Shown here: one piece after another, positions 34,387-42,120 of the stretch
Position numbering within the stretch: the first letter of the stretch is position 1
How the letters are laid out: every line of letters starts with the position of its first letter
Source: Opitutales bacterium
GTDB lineage: Bacteria; Verrucomicrobiota; Verrucomicrobiia; Opitutales; Seribacteraceae
Assembly (NCBI GenBank): GCA_028045305.1
Contig: JAOFTV010000005.1
Span: 1 to 64,000 of the forward strand
Direction of reading: 5' to 3'
DNA: 64,000 nt
Program-made: the position numbers and the translations under genes
The notes under the pieces: model-generated
What the model was told of the DNA's origin: nothing
Seen by the model: the letters and a program-made list of their open reading frames with translations, nothing else
Databases searched by the model: none

Positions 34387-34944
34387 ATGCCACCAATCGA
34401 TACCATACACTGGGAAAACATAAGGGATCGCTCCCCCAATTCTCTAGCTGAACTTTATGACGGATTTGCCGGAGCAATGTTTTCTTTGGCATTGGAAGTA
34501 TTGGGTGATCGTTGGGAAGCCGAAGAAGTAATTCAGGATGTATTTGCCTATGTTTGGAAAAAACCAGAAGCTTTTTCTCCAGCGAAAGGTAAATTTAGCA
34601 GTTGGTTACTTGTAATCACCAGAAACCGGAGCATTGATCGTGTCCGCTCGCGGAAACGTAAGGTTGTACGTGGTGAACCAATCGAAGTACTCAGCAACCG
34701 GCAAGACCTTGGTTCTAAAGATGGAGCGGAGGAGGCCTCCAAATCCGACGAGCGTTCGTTCTTACAGAGTGCTTTTAAACAATTGCCTGATGAACAAAGA
34801 GAAGTGATCGAACTTTCCTACTTTAAAGGACTCAATCACCTCGAAATATCGGAACAATTAAAACTCTCCCTCGGAACCGTAAAATCACGCATCCGTTTGG
34901 GCATGGAAAAACTTAAACGTGCCCTTTCTAATCTACGTTCATAA
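34387..34944 (+). CDS. ECF-type RNA polymerase sigma factor
   Basis: This 185-residue protein has sigma region 2 (LAELYDGFAGAMFSLALEVL, AEEVIQDVFAYVWKKPEAF, GKFSSWLLVITRNRSIDRVR) and region 4 (LPDEQREVIELSYFKGLNHL, LKLSLGTVKSRIRLGMEKLK). This is the two-region ECF layout. A strong ribosome-binding site AAGGAG at 34373-34378 precedes ATG 34387 by eight bases. The next gene starts 96 bases on and has an anti-sigma-like N-terminus, the usual arrangement. The signal and regulon are unknown. Confidence 0.95.
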   Translation: MPPIDTIHWENIRDRSPNSLAELYDGFAGAMFSLALEVLGDRWEAEEVIQDVFAYVWKKPEAFSPAKGKFSSWLLVITRNRSIDRVRSRKRKVVRGEPIEVLSNRQDLGSKDGAEEASKSDERSFLQSAFKQLPDEQREVIELSYFKGLNHLEISEQLKLSLGTVKSRIRLGMEKLKRALSNLRS

Positions 34945-35040
34945 ATTTTTTCATTTCCTAAAATCATGAATATTAAAAAAAGTATAATCCTTTGTTTGCG
35001 AAGCATTATATCCCCGCATAGATATAAACACTGATTCGTT

Positions 35041-36288
35041 TTGGACTCCACTCGCCAACAAGCCATCGATTACCTAACAGGCTCTCTTTCCTCCGAAGAG
35101 AAAGTCACATTCGAGTCTATGCTCGAAAACAGCGAATCCACCCGTAAGTTACTCGCTGAATTAAGCGATGATTGGTCTAGTCTGGCACTGCTCTCACGAC
35201 CATCTTCGCCCGATCCTGATTTAAGGTCGCGTACATTGATGCTTACGCAAGAACCGCCTGACCTCGACCCTTTTCTTGGTTGTGATGGGGTGGAAAGATT
35301 ACGCCAAAACTATTCTAAACCAACCGACCGATACCTTGGTGGAGACGGGACTGTCGGTACCTCCGAGGTGAAAGATATTTCATTAAAAGACGGTATTTTT
35401 CGTACCTATGAACATTTATTAAGCCTTCTCCCACTGGTAAGCGGAGCCTCATCGGCAGCCTTTGGAGATTTTTCTGATTTGCAAAAATTTGTATGTGACA
35501 ACCTAATCTTGGAAAATGAGTTGGTCAAGTGGACCGATCCGTTATGTCCTGCAGAAGACCCGGTTGCACAATCCCTGCAACGATCTCTACTTGCGTCCCT
35601 CCCCTCCCTTGCTCACTTCACTGATCTTGCGGGCTCAGGAAAAATAGGACTAAGTGAAGTAAGGCGAATCTTTTATCTTTGTCGCGATCAATTAAAAATT
35701 ATGCGGGCATCCTTTCAGGATTTAGACCCGCAACGATTAGCCGAGGACGAACTTATCAGAGTGCATGGTACACATCTATTGCGACAAAAATGGTCGGGTG
35801 CACGCCATTCCTTCTTTAATCAATCAGGTTTAGCCAGTTGTGGTAATTTCTTTGAAGGTCCGATTAGTGAACGGTGTGTGGAATTTGCTGAGTACGACTC
35901 TAACCTTTACTGCCTAGCAAATTTGATTGCCAATCGTTCCACAGCTGGCAGTTTTCAAATCGAATTAATTAAGGATTCTGTCCCTGGTTGTGTACTGGCG
36001 GTTGCCCATGCAGAGGTAGACTCGAACCTCGACGAAGAATTAAATGCAGTCGCATCGCACCACTTATCTTCTCTACCTGGGGCCCTCTCCAAAGATGCAT
36101 GCCTTTGGTCGCTGCTCCAAGGATCAATGAGTCGAGGGTTCCCCAATCATTCGGTTGGAGAACTTGCAGATGCTTCCTTTTTTGGAAAGCAACGATTAAA
36201 GGGTGAGACCTACCTTTGGTTTGCCTGGCCTGAGATTGAAAATGCCCACTCCGGAGCGGTTGCCTCCACTGAAAAACCGGGGCAATAA
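35041..36288 (+). CDS. Putative soluble anti-sigma-like protein with unknown C-terminal domain
   Basis: This 415-residue protein starts at TTG 35041. The first 75 residues look like an anti-sigma N-terminus (QQAIDYLTGSLSSEEKVTFE, NSESTRKLLAELSDDWSSL), but there are no zinc-binding His/Cys residues and no membrane helix. The rest (about 90-400) is not a family I recognise. It holds helical stretches such as GIFRTYEHLLSLLPLVSGAS, an acidic segment DLAGSGKIGLSEVRR and a C-terminal half with SNLYCLANLIANRS. Its place behind the ECF sigma gene suggests it controls that factor in the cytoplasm; this is inference. Its 3' end overlaps the convergent DUF2071 gene by 79 bases. Confidence 0.62.
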   Translation: MDSTRQQAIDYLTGSLSSEEKVTFESMLENSESTRKLLAELSDDWSSLALLSRPSSPDPDLRSRTLMLTQEPPDLDPFLGCDGVERLRQNYSKPTDRYLGGDGTVGTSEVKDISLKDGIFRTYEHLLSLLPLVSGASSAAFGDFSDLQKFVCDNLILENELVKWTDPLCPAEDPVAQSLQRSLLASLPSLAHFTDLAGSGKIGLSEVRRIFYLCRDQLKIMRASFQDLDPQRLAEDELIRVHGTHLLRQKWSGARHSFFNQSGLASCGNFFEGPISERCVEFAEYDSNLYCLANLIANRSTAGSFQIELIKDSVPGCVLAVAHAEVDSNLDEELNAVASHHLSSLPGALSKDACLWSLLQGSMSRGFPNHSVGELADASFFGKQRLKGETYLWFAWPEIENAHSGAVASTEKPGQ

Positions 36289-36953
36289 TGCCCAAATTCG
36301 GGCTCACAAATCGGCTCACACATTCCCTGGCAGGCAAATAATTCCCCTTGGTACTTCGCCATGTTTAGCCGAACGGCGTTGTATGGTTGGTGGTTTACGC
36401 AGGCTGAAGGCGAAGGCTTGACCCGGGAGCGACTTGCCCAAAACCGATATCGTTCCAATAGAAAATGGTCTATTTTTTCACGAGCCAAATTTTGATTCAA
36501 GTCTTTAGAATTCCAAGATGCATCGATCGTAGAAAGTCCGCCCCCTTTTCGGTTACTGGTAAAAGATAAATGTCCGGCTTGCAAACTTCCAGATCGTTCA
36601 ATGCGGGCATTATTGTAGGGCAAACCATAAAGCATACGGGCACCGATGACTCCAACTGGATCCGTTGAATCTAGGGAAAAAAACCATACCCCCTTTCTCC
36701 CCTTTCTATCCCTTATGTAAGTACGCAAATTTAGCTCCCAAAAATCGCTCCATTTTAACCAACTAATCGGGCGAATTCGCAAATTGCTCAAGCGAAAGGC
36801 AACCACACTTATCCAAGCATCATCCTCAAAAATGTCGACCTCCAGATCATTTGGAAGCCTACCCTGAATCATCGCTGGGTTCACTCGGTAGTGTAACATG
36901 ACGAGATCCTCCCAGTTTTGAGACATAAACCGATTGAGAAAGGATTTAATCAT
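36210..36953 (-). CDS. DUF2071 (YqjF-like) family protein
   Basis: This 247-residue protein matches the DUF2071 acetoacetate-decarboxylase-like fold: QNWEDLVMLHYRVNPAMIQG with GRLPNDLEVDIFEDDAWISV, FWELNLRTYIRDRKGRKGVW and FFSLDSTDPVGVIGARMLYG, and a closing YNAVRLNMAKY. No enzyme activity is known for the family. It is followed upstream of its start by an SRPBCC gene on the same strand, 42 bases away. The last 79 bases overlap the end of the anti-sigma-like gene on the other strand. Confidence 0.88.
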   Translation of the reverse strand: MIKSFLNRFMSQNWEDLVMLHYRVNPAMIQGRLPNDLEVDIFEDDAWISVVAFRLSNLRIRPISWLKWSDFWELNLRTYIRDRKGRKGVWFFSLDSTDPVGVIGARMLYGLPYNNARIERSGSLQAGHLSFTSNRKGGGLSTIDASWNSKDLNQNLAREKIDHFLLERYRFWASRSRVKPSPSACVNHQPYNAVRLNMAKYQGELFACQGMCEPICEPEFGHYCPGFSVEATAPEWAFSISGQANQR

Positions 36954-36995
36954 AGGATCGGCTACCTGGTGGAAAAGCCGGTGGTTTGGACGGGA

Positions 36996-37451
36996 TTACT
37001 TTTTGGGGAAAATCTCGTCCAGTTTTTCCCGGCGATAGCGAAAAATCCGCTTTAAGGTTCGACGAACAAAAAGAAGGTGAGCAATGGATCCAAAAATTCC
37101 AAAGGGTACTTGGTAGATAATATCATCTAACATCCGGGTACCTTCATCCACTTCCTCCAGCCTATGGGTGTGCAACCACAATTTGTATGGGCCTACTCTT
37201 TGTTCATCCATAAAAGAATATCCCTCCTCAACATACTTAATTTCCGTGAGCCAAGGTGTCCAACCAAGGAGGGGAACTTTTACCTCATACTCAAGAAATA
37301 ATCCGGCGTAAGCACGCTCCGGTGGCTTTCCCTTGATTCGAAAAGCGAGATCGGGTGGAGTAATCTGATTGAGGTTTTGTGGAACCGATACGAAATCCCA
37401 AAGGGTTTTACGATCGATTGGCAAAATTTGTTCTTGGGTAAGTCGATGCAT
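36996..37451 (-). CDS. SRPBCC-fold ligand-binding protein
   Basis: This protein of about 151 residues has the START/SRPBCC pattern: HRLTQEQILPIDRKTLWDFV, PQNLNQITPPDLAFRI, EYEVKVPLLGWTPWLTEI, EGYSFMDEQRVGPYKLWLH and IIYQVPFGIFGSIAHLLFVR, ending in RRTLKRIFRYRREKLDEIF. Homologues begin at MxRLTxEQ, so I take ATG 37451; an open frame reaches 37514. The fold binds hydrophobic ligands. With the following DUF2071 gene it forms a likely two-gene unit. Ligand unknown. Confidence 0.85.
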   Translation of the reverse strand: MHRLTQEQILPIDRKTLWDFVSVPQNLNQITPPDLAFRIKGKPPERAYAGLFLEYEVKVPLLGWTPWLTEIKYVEEGYSFMDEQRVGPYKLWLHTHRLEEVDEGTRMLDDIIYQVPFGIFGSIAHLLFVRRTLKRIFRYRREKLDEIFPKK

Positions 37452-37525
37452 GGAATTTAATCTATCGTAGAACATAAAATGTTCAACCAACTTGACCATA
37501 TCCTTAAATCGCATAATTTAATCTT

Positions 37526-38386
37526 ATGACCAAGCCCGCCCTCCTTGCCTTCTTATTCTTTCCTTTCCTTTTTCTACATGGACAAGATTTCATGTCAGAT
37601 TCTGCAGCAGTTAAAATATCCTACGGTTCATCACCCGACCGAAAAGTGGAAGGATCAGCTATTGAGATTGGAGGGAGTCAGTGGGAATTAATGAGTCCAC
37701 TATATTATTATGGCGGAGAAGATTGGTCTTTCGGGGCAGGTCTACGTTATCAAAGCACAGACATTGATATTTCAGACGTTTCTTTTTTAAAGGAGGATCA
37801 TTTGCAATCACTTGAAATCGCCCTGTTCTTGAGCAAAGATTACTCAGACAGCTTAAAGGGGATTGCTCTGTTCGTCCCTGGAATGTCCGGAGATTTTGAA
37901 ACCATTGGAGGCGATGCCATGAATTATATGGCCATGGCTGGGGTTCGCTGGAAAAAAAGTGAAACCTTCCAATGGATATTCGGGGCCTTTTACTCAACCG
38001 GGTTTGACGATGATATGTTTCTCCCTGCGGTGGGCTTTATGTGGGAACCATCCGACAAAGCTGACCTGGTTTTTGCCGGACCTATCATTCGTTACCGTTA
38101 CAGTTTATCGGAATCTTTTGATTGGATTGCCGGCGGACAATTCTCCGGTAATCGCTGGTCAACGGAGGCGGATTACTCAACTGGCCCACGCGATAGAGAG
38201 TTTGCGATGACCGCCTATCGTTTGTACACCACCGTTCAATGGAATCCGTCCGTAAAACACGGAGTTTTTGCGTCCATCGGGGCTGAGTTGGGTAGAGAAG
38301 TAGCCATTAAAGGTACTGGTTTAGATTTAGATAAGGATGTAAAAAGTGCTCCGAGTTTCGAAATTGGATACCGTTTTCGCTTCTAG
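37526..38386 (+). CDS. Outer-membrane beta-barrel-like protein
   Basis: This 286-residue protein has a signal peptide (LLAFLFFPFLFLHGQ) and regular amphipathic strands (WELMSPLYYYGGEDWSFGAG, SLEIALFLSKDYSDSLKGIA, ADLVFAGPIIRYRYSLSE), ending SFEIGYRFRF with a terminal Phe. It resembles DUF6268-type barrels; no function is known. It is divergent from the SRPBCC gene and its stop overlaps the convergent oxidoreductase gene by four bases. Confidence 0.78.
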   Translation: MTKPALLAFLFFPFLFLHGQDFMSDSAAVKISYGSSPDRKVEGSAIEIGGSQWELMSPLYYYGGEDWSFGAGLRYQSTDIDISDVSFLKEDHLQSLEIALFLSKDYSDSLKGIALFVPGMSGDFETIGGDAMNYMAMAGVRWKKSETFQWIFGAFYSTGFDDDMFLPAVGFMWEPSDKADLVFAGPIIRYRYSLSESFDWIAGGQFSGNRWSTEADYSTGPRDREFAMTAYRLYTTVQWNPSVKHGVFASIGAELGREVAIKGTGLDLDKDVKSAPSFEIGYRFRF

Positions 38387-39348
38387 AAACTTTTCCCAAA
38401 AATTGCTTCGGCAGCCTCCAATCCGGAGATACTTGCCCGTTCGACCCTCTCACCTCCAAAACCATCTCCGGCAAGTGTAAGTCCGAGCTCGGGGACGTGC
38501 AAGTGGCTAGCACCAAAAGTAACCAAGGGCTTGGCAAATCCCCAACGATGCGGAACCCAAGACAATATACGGGCTCCCAATTGATCTTCAACAGAGGCCA
38601 ACAACTCAGGTGCCCATTCTTCTGCGGGCACATTCCAATTGGTTTGGGATAACTTAGCAGATGTGTGCAAAGTAATAGCAGGTCTTTGTGAAATTCCTTT
38701 TACCTGATTGTCGGACAACCAATCTATATTTTTGGCAGGATGCGTTACCGCCCCCGGATGAATAAGCCTGGAAGGACGATCCAATATTCCTAGAATTGCT
38801 AAGCATTGGGTATAACGGATTGCATCCAACCGATTCATCGGCTCGTTTCCAAGATTCACTGAACTCCGATCAAACAGTTCGAGCATTTGTACGGAAGGCA
38901 TCGTTATGACCAGATGGTCGGCTTCCAAAGCTCGCCCCTCTCCTTCACGCTCCAAAACTTTCCACCTCGTTGTCCTCTCGATTTTTTCTACGAAAAAATT
39001 CAGTGCCAGCGAACATCCTTGGGTCAGAGACTTGGCCGGCCCAGTCATCCCCGTTTTACCGCGGTAACGCATATCTGTTGGAATATCTGTTCTCCCAGGT
39101 ACTTGATCATACCATTCAACCACCCGCTCTTCTTTACACCATTGATTATTAAGAGCTTGCAACCGTATATCACGAGCGGTGTAGAACTGAGCACCATGAT
39201 CAATCCTTGCACCATCCATACGACGGGTAGCCATACGCCCACCGACTCCCCTACCTTTTTCGACCACCGTAACCCGGTGACCCGCATGGCTTAATTTATG
39301 AGCACAGGAACAACCCGAAATTCCAGCACCGATTACAATTATTCGCAT
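38383..39348 (-). CDS. Renalase-like FAD-dependent amine oxidase family protein
   Basis: This 321-residue protein starts with a dinucleotide-binding motif (IIVIGAGISGCSCAHKLSHA, then VTVVEKGRGVGGRMATRR) and the renalase-like DHGAQFYTARD. A second FAD contact is near the end (LTLAGDGFGGERVERASISG, then LEAAEAI). Bacterial renalase-like proteins oxidise misreduced isomers of NAD(P)H; that activity here is inferred from similarity. ATG 39348 is preferred over 39357. Its 3' end meets the barrel gene. Confidence 0.87.
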   Translation of the reverse strand: MRIIVIGAGISGCSCAHKLSHAGHRVTVVEKGRGVGGRMATRRMDGARIDHGAQFYTARDIRLQALNNQWCKEERVVEWYDQVPGRTDIPTDMRYRGKTGMTGPAKSLTQGCSLALNFFVEKIERTTRWKVLEREGEGRALEADHLVITMPSVQMLELFDRSSVNLGNEPMNRLDAIRYTQCLAILGILDRPSRLIHPGAVTHPAKNIDWLSDNQVKGISQRPAITLHTSAKLSQTNWNVPAEEWAPELLASVEDQLGARILSWVPHRWGFAKPLVTFGASHLHVPELGLTLAGDGFGGERVERASISGLEAAEAIFGKSF

Positions 39349-39602
39349 GGTACACATTGTAAAGATTACGAACCGAAAAGGAAACCACGACTTTTACAAG
39401 GTTGATATGCTTGGAAACGAATGAAACAGCAATTAGATACAAATAATGATTTTCAAATTGCGAAAAGCCAAGGATCGTGGAACTGCTGAGCATGTTTGAC
39501 TGCATGCCAATTTCACCTTTCTTTTGGTCAACTAAACACTCAGAGTCTTTTCAAATGCGGAAAAAAAGTGGAATGCATTTAAGAACACAGTAGTTTGTAT
39601 AT

Positions 39603-40316
39603 GTGAACATAAAAGTTAGAAGAGCATCCCACAGGGGAACCGCCGAACACGGTTGGCTCCATGCCAAATTTTCATTCTCTTTCGCTAATTATCATGACCC
39701 AGAACATTGCGGTTTTCATTCGTTAATCGTTATGAATAACGACATCATTGAACCAGGTGGCGGATTCCCTAACCATCCTCACAAAGCGGCGGAAATTTTT
39801 ACCTACGTGATATCGGGAGAATTAGAACATCGAGACAGCATGGGAAACAGATCAATCATTCGAGCAGGAAATTTACAATACATGAGTGCAGGATCAGGGG
39901 TTACACATAGTGAATGTAATCCCTCCAAACAAAACCGTACGGAACTTTATCAAATTTGGATGCTCCCAAACAAATTGGACGGAGAACCTTTTTACGCTGA
40001 AAAGGATTTGGCAGACACCAAGTACAAGACAGGTTGGACTCTTCTATTTTCTGGTAATGGTGCGAAAGGTTCCACCGTGATTCGGCAAAATGCACAGTTT
40101 TGGTTTGGTCGGGGTCAGGCGAACAACTCCCTGACAATTGAACCGGACCATTTATTACCAAACGCTTGGATTCAAGTGATTTCTGGATCAGTCCATACCC
40201 AAAACTACTCACTTAATAAAGCCGATGGACTAGGGATCGATGAGTTGGAAAAATCTATTACTTTGACCTTCTCGGAACCCAGCACTTTTTTCCTCTTTCG
40301 TTTGGCCCCGTTATGA
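39603..40316 (+). CDS. Pirin-family bicupin protein
   Basis: This 237-residue protein is pirin-like: KVRRASHRGTAEHGWLHAKF, SLIVMNNDIIEPGGGFPNHP, HKAAEIFTYVISGELEHRDS and MSAGSGVTHSECNPS. The His and Glu residues of NHPHKAAEIF and GVTHSE are the metal ligands of the first cupin. Some relatives (YhhW, YhaK) cleave quercetin or act as redox sensors. It starts at GTG 39603 and its end overlaps the AlkB gene by four bases. Function unproven. Confidence 0.92.
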   Translation: MNIKVRRASHRGTAEHGWLHAKFSFSFANYHDPEHCGFHSLIVMNNDIIEPGGGFPNHPHKAAEIFTYVISGELEHRDSMGNRSIIRAGNLQYMSAGSGVTHSECNPSKQNRTELYQIWMLPNKLDGEPFYAEKDLADTKYKTGWTLLFSGNGAKGSTVIRQNAQFWFGRGQANNSLTIEPDHLLPNAWIQVISGSVHTQNYSLNKADGLGIDELEKSITLTFSEPSTFFLFRLAPL

Positions 40317-40930
40317 ATATGCAGCAGTCTCTCAAACTTGATGATTTAGGATGCACCAATCTGCCGGACGCTGAGATTTTTTATCATTCTGATTTCTTTA
40401 CCTCCCTCCAAGCAAGTGAGTTACTAAAAAAGCTACAAGAAAAGATTGAATGGACCCAAAACCGCATACGGTTTTATGGCAAGGAAAGTTTAGTCCCCCG
40501 CCTTGAAGCGTGGTATGGAGACCCAGGCAAGTCCTACGCGTATTCTGGAATTCATATGGACCCCAAGCCTTGGACGGATGAATTGCTTCTTATTAAAAAA
40601 GCGATCGAGCCTGTAGCTGGTGTGACCTTCAACTCCGTGCTTATCAATTATTACAGGGATGGTGCGGACCGGGTGGCTTGGCACAGTGATGATGAAAAGG
40701 AGCTCGGACAAAACCCGGTTATTGGATCAGTCAGTCTAGGGGCGGAAAGAAAATTCAAACTACGACACAAAAAATATAAAACCAATGGATTAAAGCATGA
40801 TATCATGCTCAATCATGGAAGCTTTCTTTTAATGAAAGGATCAACCCAACATCATTGGATGCACGAGATTCCCCGAACGGCTAAGCCGATCGGACCAAGA
40901 ATCAACCTAACTTTTCGAATTATTCTCTAA
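40313..40930 (+). CDS. AlkB-like 2-oxoglutarate/Fe(II) dioxygenase
   Basis: This 205-residue protein has the AlkB iron site: His124 and Asp126 (AWHSDDEKELG) and His184 (QHHWMHEIPRT), plus the 2-oxoglutarate-binding Arg196 and Arg202 (PRINLTFR). The family motif NYYRDGADRVAWHSDDE is typical of the AlkB group close to human ALKBH2/3, which demethylate 1-methyladenine and 3-methylcytosine in DNA or RNA. It overlaps the pirin gene by four bases and so is probably translated with it. There is no ada gene nearby. Confidence 0.93.
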   Translation: MNMQQSLKLDDLGCTNLPDAEIFYHSDFFTSLQASELLKKLQEKIEWTQNRIRFYGKESLVPRLEAWYGDPGKSYAYSGIHMDPKPWTDELLLIKKAIEPVAGVTFNSVLINYYRDGADRVAWHSDDEKELGQNPVIGSVSLGAERKFKLRHKKYKTNGLKHDIMLNHGSFLLMKGSTQHHWMHEIPRTAKPIGPRINLTFRIIL

Positions 40931-40983
40931 TTTTTATACTTTTGCGATTGATCCAACCCTACTTCCTGATCGATCTATAAACT

Positions 40984-41562
40984 GTGCGTATTTCTTTTCT
41001 TTTTACCTACCTTGCCATATTGGCTAGCTTACCGCTTATGGGATACGAGGCGATGCATGAAAAAACTCCGGTTGGAGAGATTAAGGTTCTCGAACTTCCT
41101 AAACGGATCGCTCTCGAAGCTAAGAGCCCCCAAGGTTATTTTTCTGAAAACAATGGATTGTTCCGCACTTTGTTTGGATACATATCGAAGCACGATCTAT
41201 CGATGACCACCCCAGTGGAAGCAGAAATTGAACCTGGCAAAATGCGTTTTTTTGTGGGTGAAAAAGATGCAGCCAAAAAACGCCCAAATACGGGTAATGT
41301 GGTAGTGATAAACCTTGACCCAATTACAGTCGTAGCGATTGGCATTCGGGGTAGTTACAACAGTGAAAACTTTCAAAAGAATGAAAAACTCCTACTTGAA
41401 TGGATCGATGAAAATCCGGATTATGAAACTAGTGGGACTGCTTATGCCGTGTACTGGGATGGTCCATTCATTCCGTGGTTATTAAAACGCTCGGAAGTTC
41501 ACCTTCCCATTCGTTATTCCCAAAAAGAATCTGAAAAGAATCAACCATCCAAAAAACAATGA
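40984..41562 (+). CDS. Exported SOUL-family heme-binding protein
   Basis: This 192-residue protein has a signal peptide (FLFTYLAILASLPLMG, then YEAM) and a SOUL/HEBP fold: EIKVLELPKRIALEAKSPQG, the GYISKHDLSMTTPVEAEIEP core, MRFFVG and YAVYWDGPFIPWLLKRSEVH. SOUL proteins bind heme or related hydrophobic tetrapyrroles; iron-ligand residues cannot be assigned here. It starts at GTG 40984 and overlaps the exported glutathione peroxidase gene by four bases, so the pair likely works in the periplasm. Confidence 0.9.
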   Translation: MRISFLFTYLAILASLPLMGYEAMHEKTPVGEIKVLELPKRIALEAKSPQGYFSENNGLFRTLFGYISKHDLSMTTPVEAEIEPGKMRFFVGEKDAAKKRPNTGNVVVINLDPITVVAIGIRGSYNSENFQKNEKLLLEWIDENPDYETSGTAYAVYWDGPFIPWLLKRSEVHLPIRYSQKESEKNQPSKKQ

Positions 41563-42092
41563 AATTCATCCCCTTGCTACTCGCATCTATCATGAGCACT
41601 GCATCCGCTTCCACTGTTTACGATCATCAACTCGTCGATATCGACGGTGAAAAAACCAAACTTTCCACCCATCAGGGAAAAGTAATGCTCTTGGTAAATG
41701 TGGCATCCCGGTGTGGATTTACTCGTCAGTACAAAGGGTTGGAAGAGCTCCACCAAACATATAAGGACAAAGGCTTGGTAGTCTGTGGCTTTCCCTGCAA
41801 TCAATTTGGCGGACAAGAACCTGGTACCGAAGCAGAAATCAAAGAGTTTTGTTCCACCAAATTTGGGGTATCTTTCCCGATGTATTCAAAAATTGATGTC
41901 AATGGACCAAACAGGCACCCCCTGTATGAATCGATTATTGGAGAATCGGGTCCGCTCGCAGGGAATGTAAAATGGAATTTTACTAAAATCCTCATTGGCA
42001 AAGACGGTAAACCGATCGACCGCTTTGGGAGCATGACCTTTCCAACCTCCAAGAAATTAATCAAAGCAATCGAGGCGGCTCTAGCTAAATAG
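41559..42092 (+). CDS. Exported glutathione peroxidase (Cys type)
   Basis: This 177-residue protein has a signal peptide (FIPLLLASIMSTASAS) and the GPx core: LLVNVASRCGFTRQYKGLEE with catalytic Cys52, VCGFPCNQFGGQEPGTE, and NVKWNFTKILIGKDG. It is the cysteine form, which usually uses thioredoxin rather than glutathione, and it should act outside the cytoplasm on lipid or hydrogen peroxides. It overlaps the SOUL gene by four bases (ATGA). Confidence 0.95.
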   Translation: MKFIPLLLASIMSTASASTVYDHQLVDIDGEKTKLSTHQGKVMLLVNVASRCGFTRQYKGLEELHQTYKDKGLVVCGFPCNQFGGQEPGTEAEIKEFCSTKFGVSFPMYSKIDVNGPNRHPLYESIIGESGPLAGNVKWNFTKILIGKDGKPIDRFGSMTFPTSKKLIKAIEAALAK

Positions 42093-42120
42093 AGGATTCT
42101 ACGCCAATAAAACGATTACG

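Noticed and set aside
39553-39580. AAATGC/GCATTT inverted arms upstream of the pirin gene
   Set aside because: Six-base arms with a 16-base spacer in A/T-rich DNA, no second copy seen.
39349-39602. Small gene in the 250-base gap before the pirin gene
   Set aside because: Only a 22-codon frame on the plus strand and an antisense frame running out of the oxidoreductase gene; neither has a ribosome-binding site.
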